From the NCBI GenBank assembly GCA_031279415.1, contig JAITIP010000018.1:1-64000 (forward strand): 64,000 nt of DNA. Reading direction: 5' to 3'. A program made the position numbers and the translations under genes. This stretch comes from Candidatus Endomicrobium procryptotermitis. GTDB taxonomy: Bacteria > Elusimicrobiota > Endomicrobiia > Endomicrobiales > Endomicrobiaceae. The notes under the pieces were generated by a model. That model made no database searches. It saw only the letters and a program-made list of their open reading frames with translations, and was not told where the DNA came from. Of this stretch, positions 1 through 5,911 are shown one piece after another (positions within the stretch are counted from its first letter, which is position 1; every line of letters starts with the position of its first letter).

Positions 1-119
1 ATATAACGATGGAGATAGAGTTGATAATGCCTGTGGCGATGGAGCCGCAGTTAAGGTTTGCAATAAGGGAAGGCGGGAGAACTGTGGGGTCAGGCGTAGT
101 TACTGAAATTATAAAGTAA
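1..119 (+). CDS. tuf: Elongation factor Tu, C-terminal end (partial)
   Basis: Only the last 38 codons are inside the window (frame begins at base 3, stop TAA 117-119). The translation reads [20 protein letters not shown] and then [13 protein letters not shown], the conserved C-terminus of the third beta-barrel domain of EF-Tu, the GTPase that brings aminoacyl-tRNA to the ribosome. Its place upstream of rpmG, tRNA-Trp, secE and nusG is the classical bacterial arrangement. The gene begins before the window. Confidence 0.97.
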   Translation, partial: ITMEIELIMPVAMEPQLRFAIREGGRTVGSGVVTEIIK

Positions 120-139
120 AAAACTGGAGAATTATCAAG

Positions 140-292
140 ATGGCTGAAAGATTTATTATAACTATGGCTTGCAGCATATGTAAAAACAGAAACTATTATT
201 TTGACAGAGGGAAAAAGCAGGAAGGAAAACTTGCTTTGAAGAAATTTTGTAAAAACTGTGGCAAGCGTACTGAACATAAAGAAACAAAATGA
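140..292 (+). CDS. rpmG: Ribosomal protein L33
   Basis: This 50-residue protein is a component of the large ribosomal subunit. It starts MAERFIITMACSICKNRNY and ends with a second cysteine pair, CKNCGKRTEHKE. The two CxxC pairs identify the zinc-binding form of L33, and the length is normal for the family. The ATG at 140 lies 20 bases after the tuf stop with GGAGA just upstream. It sits between tuf and tRNA-Trp/secE, as in many bacteria. Confidence 0.96.
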   Translation: MAERFIITMACSICKNRNYYFDRGKKQEGKLALKKFCKNCGKRTEHKETK

Positions 293-361
293 TTTTTGAG
301 ATAAAAACTTAAAATATTTTGGCATATATTCTTTTATTCGTAAAATGCCGTAATAATTTTG

Positions 362-390
362 TTGACATCAGCATAGATTTTAAACATAAA
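362..390 (+). promoter_or_regulatory. Possible sigma-70 promoter for tRNA-Trp-secE-nusG
   Basis: A perfect -35 hexamer TTGACA (362-367) is followed after 17 bases by CATAAA (385-390), which matches four of six -10 positions. It is located about 45 bases before the tRNA-Trp gene, a sensible distance for a tRNA leader. The -10 is weak, so this is a moderate call. Confidence 0.45.
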
Positions 391-435
391 AAAAGAAGCG
401 CGGTCTCTGTAATGATTATTGAACAATAGAAGTTT

Positions 436-506
436 GGGGGCATAAGCTAACGGTAAACTGTTGGTCTCCAAAACCAGCTTTGGAGGTTCAAATCCTTCTG
501 CCCCCG
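436..506 (+). tRNA. trnW: tRNA-Trp (anticodon CCA)
   Basis: A 71-nt cloverleaf: the acceptor GGGGGCA (436-442) pairs with TGCCCCC (499-505), with discriminator G506. The anticodon stem TTGGT/ACCAG encloses CTCCAAA, giving anticodon CCA. The T-arm GGAGG-TTCAAAT-CCTTC is complete. The D-stem has one mismatch. CCA is not encoded. It lies directly before secE, as commonly seen. Confidence 0.95.
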
Positions 507-534
507 CTTCTCAATATAATTTTGAAGGTGTAAT

Positions 535-723
535 ATGAATTTAATAAAGAATGTTATACAGTTTTTCAGAGAAGCATATTATGAGCTTACGAAAGTTACA
601 TGGCTTGGCAAAAAAGAAGTTGCAGGCACCACGTTTGTAGTTGTGATATTTGTGATTATAATGTCTATTTTTGTAAGCATAGTTGATATAATTCTCGGCA
701 GAATTTTAGGTTTTATATTATAA
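535..723 (+). CDS. secE: Preprotein translocase subunit SecE
   Basis: This 62-residue single-span form of SecE is the essential partner of SecY in the Sec translocon of the inner membrane. An amphipathic N-terminal segment (about residues 4-28, including FFREAYYELTKVTWLGKKE) precedes one hydrophobic helix (about 32-55). The family signature 'EL.KVTWP' appears as ELTKVTWLGKKE. It lies between tRNA-Trp and nusG and is presumably cotranscribed with them. Confidence 0.95.
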   Translation: MNLIKNVIQFFREAYYELTKVTWLGKKEVAGTTFVVVIFVIIMSIFVSIVDIILGRILGFIL

Positions 724-737
724 GTTTGAGGTAAAAA

Positions 738-1268
738 ATGGCTAATCAATGGTATGTTGTACATACATATTCTGGACATGAGGATAAAGTAAAAAAGAGT
801 TTGGAAATGTCCGTCGCAAATTTAGGCATGCAGGATATTATTTCACAGATTCTTGTCCCAACTGAAGACGTAATTGAAGTAAAACAAAATAAAAAAAGAA
901 TAAAAAAGAGAAAATTTTATCCGGGTTATGTTTTTGTCGAGATGACTGTCAATAATAGTACATATTGGCTTATCAGAAACACTGCCGGAGTTACCGGTTT
1001 TCTAGGCGGTGTAAAACCTGTTCCGATGGCACAAAACGAAGTGGCAAGCCTATTGAACATTATCATCAACCCTGATGTTTCTAAACCTAGACCGGCCGTT
1101 TCGTTTGATAGAGAAGAGAACGTGCGTATTATTGAAGGACCGTTCAAACATTTTATCGGCATTGTCGAAGAGATTAATCAGGAAAGAGGTAAACTAAAAG
1201 TCATGGTAATGATTTTCGGAAGGCCTACTCCGGTTGAACTCGATTTTTTACAGGTTGAAAAAATATAA
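738..1268 (+). CDS. nusG: Transcription termination/antitermination protein NusG
   Basis: NusG (176 residues) binds RNA polymerase and couples elongation to Rho and to the leading ribosome. The NGN domain starts with QWYVVHTYSGHEDKVKKSL, includes the FYPGYVFVEM segment (about residues 61-70), and is followed by a C-terminal KOW domain around VRIIEGPFKHFIGIVEEIN. The length is typical for the family. The start ATG at 738 is preceded by TTGAGGT. Downstream rplK begins 23 bases later, the usual secE-nusG-rplK-rplA order. Confidence 0.97.
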   Translation: MANQWYVVHTYSGHEDKVKKSLEMSVANLGMQDIISQILVPTEDVIEVKQNKKRIKKRKFYPGYVFVEMTVNNSTYWLIRNTAGVTGFLGGVKPVPMAQNEVASLLNIIINPDVSKPRPAVSFDREENVRIIEGPFKHFIGIVEEINQERGKLKVMVMIFGRPTPVELDFLQVEKI

Positions 1269-1291
1269 ATTAGTTTATAGGAGTAAATAAA

Positions 1292-1726
1292 ATGGCGCCA
1301 AAAAAAGTAAAAGCAATGATTAAACTTCAGATTCCGGCAGGCGGAGCAAATCCCGCGCCTCCAGTGGGACCTGCATTAGGCCAGCAGGGTGTAAATATAA
1401 TGGATTTTTGCAAACAGTTCAATGAAAGAACGAAAAAAATGGAACAGGGCATGACAATTCCGGTAGTTATAACCATTTATGAGGACAGATCGTTTACGTT
1501 TATAACAAAAATGCCTCCAGTGTCAGCGCTTGTAAAAAAAGCGGCAGGTGTTGCAAAAGCTTCCGGGGTTCCTAACAGAAATAAAGTCGGTAAAATTACT
1601 ACAGCTCAGGTTGAAGAAATAGCGAAACAGAAAATGCCAGATTTAAACGCAAACGATGATATAAATGCCGCTAAACTTATGGTTGAAGGCACTGCCAGAA
1701 GCATGGGCATTGAAATAGTAAAATAA
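1292..1726 (+). CDS. rplK: Ribosomal protein L11
   Basis: L11 (144 residues) forms the GTPase-associated stalk base of the 50S subunit with 23S rRNA. The N-terminal domain has the proline-rich [20 protein letters not shown] signature (about residues 15-34), and the C-terminal RNA-binding domain contains the [18 protein letters not shown] helix. The start ATG 1292 has TAGGAG upstream. It lies between nusG and rplA. Confidence 0.98.
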   Translation: MAPKKVKAMIKLQIPAGGANPAPPVGPALGQQGVNIMDFCKQFNERTKKMEQGMTIPVVITIYEDRSFTFITKMPPVSALVKKAAGVAKASGVPNRNKVGKITTAQVEEIAKQKMPDLNANDDINAAKLMVEGTARSMGIEIVK

Positions 1727-1783
1727 TAAGAAAATGAGAATGTGGGAGCAAATTAAATGTGCATAAAACCACGGGAGAAAGAA

Positions 1784-2461
1784 ATGGGAAAAAGACTTAA
1801 AGAAGTTTCAAAATTGGTGGATAAAAGCAAGTTGTACACTTTAGATGAGGCTGTTAGTTTGGTAAAGCAGATTGCAAACGCTAAATTTGACGAAACCGTA
1901 GAACTTCACATTAAACTTGGAATCGATCCAAAACAGAGCGATCAGATAGTCAGAGGAACCGTAACTCTTCCGCACGGGATAGGGAAAACAAGAAAAGTGG
2001 CCGTTATAACGAAAGGCGAAAAACAAAAAGAAGCTCATGACGCTGGTGCCGATTTGGTCGGCGGAGACGATTTGATAGAAGACATATCTAAGGGTGTCCT
2101 CGATTTTGACATTTTAGTTGCAACTCCCGACATCATGAAAGATTTAAGTAAAGTCGCAAAAATTTTAGGGCCTAAAGGGCTTATGCCTAATCCTAAAGCA
2201 GGTACCGTAACTTTTGAAGTCGGAGAAACGGTAAAAGAGCTTAAAAAAGGCAGAGTCGAATATAAAAATGATTCGTACGGCATTATTCACTGTTCGGTAG
2301 GCAAGGTTTCTTTTGATAAAGAAAAACTTGCGGATAATATTAAAGTATTATTTGAAGTAATTTTAAAAGCCAAACCTTCAAGTTCAAAAGGTCAATATAT
2401 AAAAAGTATCTCGATTTCCTCTACAATGGGACCTGGAGTATATCTCGACCAAAAAATATAA
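1784..2461 (+). CDS. rplA: Ribosomal protein L1
   Basis: L1 forms the mobile L1 stalk of the 50S subunit and in many bacteria represses its own operon. The frame stays open upstream to an ATG at 1757, which also has a Shine-Dalgarno-like GGAGC. The ATG at 1784 (GGGAGA upstream) gives MGKRLKEVSKLVDK, the usual L1 N-terminus, and was chosen; the product is 225 residues. The segment GPKGLMPNPKAGTVT and the C-terminal SSSKGQYIKSISISSTMGPG are diagnostic. Its end is followed by a strong terminator. Confidence 0.96.
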   Translation: MGKRLKEVSKLVDKSKLYTLDEAVSLVKQIANAKFDETVELHIKLGIDPKQSDQIVRGTVTLPHGIGKTRKVAVITKGEKQKEAHDAGADLVGGDDLIEDISKGVLDFDILVATPDIMKDLSKVAKILGPKGLMPNPKAGTVTFEVGETVKELKKGRVEYKNDSYGIIHCSVGKVSFDKEKLADNIKVLFEVILKAKPSSSKGQYIKSISISSTMGPGVYLDQKI

Positions 2462-2487
2462 TACGAAATCATAAACAACCGACAATG

Positions 2488-2521
2488 AAACCCGCCGTAT
2501 TTTTTATACGGCGGGTTTTTT
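2488..2521 (+). terminator. Rho-independent terminator after rplA
   Basis: CCCGCCGTAT (2491-2500) pairs perfectly with ATACGGCGGG (2506-2515) around a T5 loop. The stem is extended by AAA/TTT and followed by a T-run. It closes the secE-nusG-rplK-rplA transcription unit and separates it from anything downstream. Confidence 0.93.
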
Positions 2522-2765
2522 GTATTGATATGGAAAGTACCATACAGGACTTTGACCACTCTTTACTGCTGTAAAAACTTTTTTAATTTTGTTTTGAGCT
2601 TTTAACACTGCCAAAACGTAGCGGATTTAAGTTTATTGATTTGTTCATTATATTTTGTCGTATAATTTGCATTGCTGTAAAATTGCAAAATAACCGCCTT
2701 TTCGACTGCATAATATAATCTGCACAAAGAAAATTTTATATAGGAGATAAGTATATACCTAAAAA
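2522..2765. other. Intergenic, no gene seen
   Basis: About 240 AT-rich bases lie between the rplA terminator and the 3' end of the minus-strand ankyrin gene. No open frame with a ribosome-binding site and no tRNA or other RNA structure was recognised. In many bacteria rplJ would start here; nothing like it is present. Confidence 0.6.
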
Positions 2766-3701
2766 TCATTTATCGGATGAAAGAAGTTCCACTAAAGCGG
2801 GTTGATTGAACGTTTTTGCATAATCTAGTGCCGTCAGTCCGTCAGGAGCTGTTTTTTTTCTGTTTGCACCGAGTTTAAGAAGGGTTTTTACCGTATTATA
2901 GTCGCCTTTTTTCGCCGCTGACATAAGCGGAGTCATGCTCAAAGAGTTGATGTGATCAATATTTGCTTTTTCCGATGATAGATATTCCATCATGTCTGTA
3001 TCTCCTGCAGACATCGCGTAAAATATTGGAGTATTGCTTTCCGAGTCTCCCAAATTGACGTCGGCGCCTTTTGAAATAAGGAGCCGTGCGATTTCTTTGT
3101 TTTTTAGTTTTACGGCGGCGATCAGCGGGGTTATGCCATTTTTGTCAGAGAGATTTATAAGCGCTCCTTCGTTTAAAAGAATTGCAGATATTTCATCCGA
3201 TGATGCTTCAACAGCTGTCAAAAGAGGAGTTTTCCCTGATTTGCTTTGGGCATTTATGTCTGAACTATATTTCAAAAGCATAATGACGTTTTCCATTTTT
3301 GCATTTGCACAGGCATGAATCAGGGCAGATTTTCCATCGATGTTAACTTTATTTACATCTGCCGATTCACACATAAGATATTGGGCTATTTCAAAATTGC
3401 TTTTTGATGATGCTATCATAAGCGGAGAGTTTCCATATTTGTCAGTTTTATTTATATCCGCGCCGTTTTTGACAAGAAATTTCACGATTTCAAAATTTTC
3501 TGCACTCACGGCCGCCATAAGCGGAGTTGAAGAATCGTAAAAAGGTTTGTCAGTGTCTGCACCTTTTTTGATAAGTTTTTTGACGGTTTTGTAATCATTT
3601 CTCTCGATCGCATAATGCAAATCGTATTCGTCGGCATTGAGAAAACGAATAAAAACTAAGAATACGGTTAATGATAAAAATAATGAGGTAAGTATTTTCA
3701 T
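2766..3701 (-). CDS. Secreted ankyrin-repeat protein
   Basis: This 311-residue protein starts with a cleavable-looking signal peptide (MKILTSLFLSLTVFLVFIRF, with likely cleavage near LNA-DE at about 24). About nine ankyrin repeats fill the rest, recognisable by the recurring TPLMAA/SPLMIA/TPLLTA segments and GADINK/GADVNL turns spaced by about 33 residues. Ankyrin repeats bind other proteins; the target cannot be read from sequence. The product should be periplasmic or exported. It stands alone on the minus strand, divergent from the OmpA/TpsB remnants. Function in envelope or host interaction is only inference. Confidence 0.88.
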   Translation of the reverse strand: MKILTSLFLSLTVFLVFIRFLNADEYDLHYAIERNDYKTVKKLIKKGADTDKPFYDSSTPLMAAVSAENFEIVKFLVKNGADINKTDKYGNSPLMIASSKSNFEIAQYLMCESADVNKVNIDGKSALIHACANAKMENVIMLLKYSSDINAQSKSGKTPLLTAVEASSDEISAILLNEGALINLSDKNGITPLIAAVKLKNKEIARLLISKGADVNLGDSESNTPIFYAMSAGDTDMMEYLSSEKANIDHINSLSMTPLMSAAKKGDYNTVKTLLKLGANRKKTAPDGLTALDYAKTFNQPALVELLSSDK

Positions 3702-3744
3702 ATATTAACACAATACCATAAAAATATTAATTTTTCAAAAATAC

Positions 3745-3957
3745 GTGTCGGCAAAACAAAGGGGTATTTGTCGTATTTATTCCGCTTTTGAGAAAAGAAG
3801 CGGCGGGCATAGCATGACAGAATATTTATTTTATTTCATTATTGTTAAAGAAGACGTTATAAATATTTCTTACTTTGGAGATTCTGTTCCTGCCGATAAC
3901 GGCGAAACTCTGGAATCTTACGCAAAAAACAGAAGAGTTGAAATAATTATAAAATAG
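3745..3957 (+). pseudogene. Remnant of an OmpA-domain protein (C-terminus only)
   Basis: The frame encodes 70 residues, of which only the second half is recognisable. The segment HSMTEYLFYFIIVKEDVINI, then GDSVPADNGETLESYAKNRR and VEI, matches the end of the OmpA-like peptidoglycan-binding domain ('..GR..NRRVEI'). The N-terminal two thirds of such a domain and any signal peptide are missing, so this is most likely a truncated gene. It lies 21 bases before the TpsB remnant with an SD-like AGGAGA between them, which suggests a former operon. Confidence 0.6.
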
Positions 3958-3978
3958 CTGTCTAGGAGATATGATTTT

Positions 3979-4809
3979 ATGCCGACAACATTTAAAAAAA
4001 CTTGGCTCTTTTTATGCGTTTTTTTTCTTTTTGCATGTACAAGCAATGCGCAGATGTGGATTTCAGAGAGATTTAAGGATGACGTTGAAATTCGCCAAAG
4101 AAGCATAGAACTTGAAAATTTATCAAAAGAACGGGAAGAGAAAGAAGTTTCGCAAAGAAGCGCAGACGGTCTAGAAGATAAAAATGACAAAAAAATAATA
4201 AATCTTCAAGAAATTAATTTTTCTCACAGCGATGTTTTAAGCCGTGAATTTTTTGAAAATTTAAGAAAAAAATATCTCAATATAAATTTAAGCGCCAACG
4301 ACATATTTTCTCTTGTGGAAACGATAAATCAAGAGTATATGCAAAAAGGCTATATAGCTTCGCGGGCATATTTAAAGGAGTAGGATATTTCAAGCGGAAA
4401 ACTTTTTGTTTCTCTGGTTGAGGGCATGATACTTTCCGTAAACGTCAAAGGCAATAAAACGACATCTGAAAACTATCTTCAAAGATATTTATTTTTAGGA
4501 AATGCAGGCACATTTAACGCCGATATTACAAATCAAAATATACTTAATTTCAACGCCTCAAACGACGCGCGCATGCGCATAGCGCTTTCTCCGGGGGAAG
4601 TTTTCGGAACATCCATAGTGGATATTGTCGTTGACGAGCCAAACAGATATTCATTCAGCGCGTTTATTGATAATTACGAGCAGAAAGAGACGGGAAAAAT
4701 CAGGTACGGGGGATATGCTGCGGTAAGAAGTCTCACGGGGTATAGGGATATATTGAATGCAGGTGGAGTTTTTTCATTATTAACCCTATACCTGTGGGGA
4801 ATAACTTAG
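3979..4809 (+). pseudogene. Broken TpsB (FhaC/ShlB-type) two-partner-secretion transporter
   Basis: The N-terminus has a signal peptide (FLCVFFLFACTSNAQ), a charged linker, and the POTRA region with the family-typical YMQKGYIASRAYLKE. The next codon is TAG (4381-4383), and the same frame continues DISSGKLFVSLVEGMILSVN. Family members have Gln-Asp at this point, so a CAG to TAG change is likely. The frame then reaches the first beta-strand region (RYSFSAFIDNYEQKETGK, YGGYAAVRSLTGYRD) and stops at 4809, with most of the 16-strand barrel absent. TpsB proteins export filamentous adhesins or contact toxins; no TpsA partner is seen. It is non-functional as it stands. Confidence 0.85.
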
Positions 4810-4810
4810 T

Positions 4811-4836
4811 CGTCATTCCCGTGAAAGCGGGAATCC
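4811..4836. repeat. REP/dRS3-like palindromic repeat
   Basis: ATTCCCG (4815-4821) and CGGGAAT (4828-4834) form a perfect stem with loop TGAAAG inside the context CGTCATTCCCGTGAAAGCGG. This motif closely resembles the ATTCCC...GGGAAT palindromes scattered in many bacterial genomes (for example Neisseria dRS3). It lies exactly at the truncated end of the TpsB pseudogene. Only one copy was noticed in this window. Confidence 0.7.
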
Positions 4837-4915
4837 AACAAGTTTAAAATTGAGTTTTTAGAGAAAATTCTTCAAAAATAAAAAGCAGCAAAAAAATAAA
4901 AGGGAGGAAGTAAAG

Positions 4916-5251
4916 ATGAAGAAAGTAATTTTGTTTGTAGTATGGTATGTTTGAGTGCATGTGGTAAGGATGAAAAAGTAACCGGTGGTTCAGGATTGCC
5001 AGCTGGGTGGAACGCTAGCTTGGAGTCAAATATTCCATCTTTCACTAGTTGGCATGTAGGAACAGAATCAAGTTGAGTCTAGTTATGATACTTCTTCAAC
5101 ACAATGGTGGGTAGAACAAGAAGGTAATATAGTAACGCTTAGTGATACTAAAGGCATAAATACACAAATTACAGCACAAAATTCTGGTCATTTTGTATTA
5201 CATATGAGGTTTAAAGGTTCAAATCCTTATCAGGATTTACAATTTCATTAA
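4916..5251 (+). pseudogene. Frameshifted lipoprotein gene
   Basis: A good SD (GGGAGGAAG) precedes ATG 4916, giving MKKVILFVVWYV and then a stop. One frame over, the text continues CLSACGKDEKVTGGSGLP with a clear lipobox (LSAC) until a stop after GTESS. A third frame carries QVESSYDTSSTQWWVEQEGN to GSNPYQDLQFH and the stop at 5249-5251. Two small indels therefore broke one gene of about 110 codons. The downstream intact lipoprotein is similar in plan (lipobox, then a W-x-G and T-rich domain). Domain family not recognised. Confidence 0.72.
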
Positions 5252-5260
5252 GAGGTATAG

Positions 5261-5734
5261 ATGAAAAAAGCATTGTTATTAGGGATATTGTTTAGCTTAG
5301 TTATATTCTTTGGAGGTTGCGGAAAAAGCGGCGCTGGGAAGAAAAACCCGGTAACGCATAATACGGTTAACGGGAGGCAGTTATATTTTACGCCAGCGAG
5401 TAATTATTCGAACGTGGATTCCGATGAAAACAATCTGATTTTAGTATCAGGGCAGAAATATGACTTTAAAGCATACGTGGATAAATATGATTCTGAAAGC
5501 GGTTATTGGGAATCTGATAATGAATACAATTGTTCAGAGACATTATGGACGATAAGAGGTATAGGGTATTTTGGAAGAGAGGGAGTAACATCGATATCTG
5601 GAGAAACGGTAACAATAACAATAAAATGCATCGGCAAATACGAGTGGAAGTTTAAAACTGGAACTAGACGGCATGATATTTTCTTTTCCTGTGAAAGTGG
5701 TAGAGAGTTTGTAAATAATAAAAATATGCAATAG
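5261..5734 (+). CDS. Small lipoprotein of unknown function
   Basis: This 157-residue protein has a type II signal peptide: MKKALLLGILFSLVIFFGGC with the lipobox FGGC, so Cys20 should be lipidated. It is preceded by AGAGGTATAG. The mature part is hydrophilic, with a putative beta-rich domain containing ETLWTIRGIGYFGREGV and GETVTITIKC. I do not recognise a family. It appears related to the broken lipoprotein just upstream. The envelope location is supported, the role is not. Confidence 0.75.
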   Translation: MKKALLLGILFSLVIFFGGCGKSGAGKKNPVTHNTVNGRQLYFTPASNYSNVDSDENNLILVSGQKYDFKAYVDKYDSESGYWESDNEYNCSETLWTIRGIGYFGREGVTSISGETVTITIKCIGKYEWKFKTGTRRHDIFFSCESGREFVNNKNMQ

Positions 5735-5778
5735 TATATGCATAATGAGGATATATGATGACAGCGTTAATATAAAAA

Positions 5779-5803
5779 AAAGAGTGGAGAGGGAACACTC
5801 TTT
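5779..5803. terminator. Possible bidirectional hairpin terminator
   Basis: AAAGAGTG (5779-5786) pairs with CACTCTTT (5796-5803). On the minus strand the stem is followed by a T-run; on the plus strand only an interrupted T-rich stretch follows. It lies 45 bases after the lipoprotein stop. Confidence 0.4.
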
Positions 5804-5843
5804 CTGCTCTTTGTTTTTTGCATAAACTTATCAAACATCTATT

Positions 5844-5872
5844 TTGCAAATTAACTCCACTTGTGCTATATT
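5844..5872 (+). promoter_or_regulatory. Promoter for the coiled-coil OmpA gene
   Basis: TTGCAA (5844-5849) and TATATT (5867-5872) are separated by 17 bases and lie about 40 bases before the chosen ATG at 5912. Both hexamers are close to the sigma-70 consensus. Confidence 0.5.
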
Positions 5873-5911
5873 TTATGTGAAATATTTATGAATCATTTTG
5901 AAAAGGAAACA

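Noticed and set aside
1757-1783. Upstream ATG as the rplA start
   Set aside because: It has a usable SD, but family N-termini begin with the MGKR-type sequence at 1784, which has its own SD.
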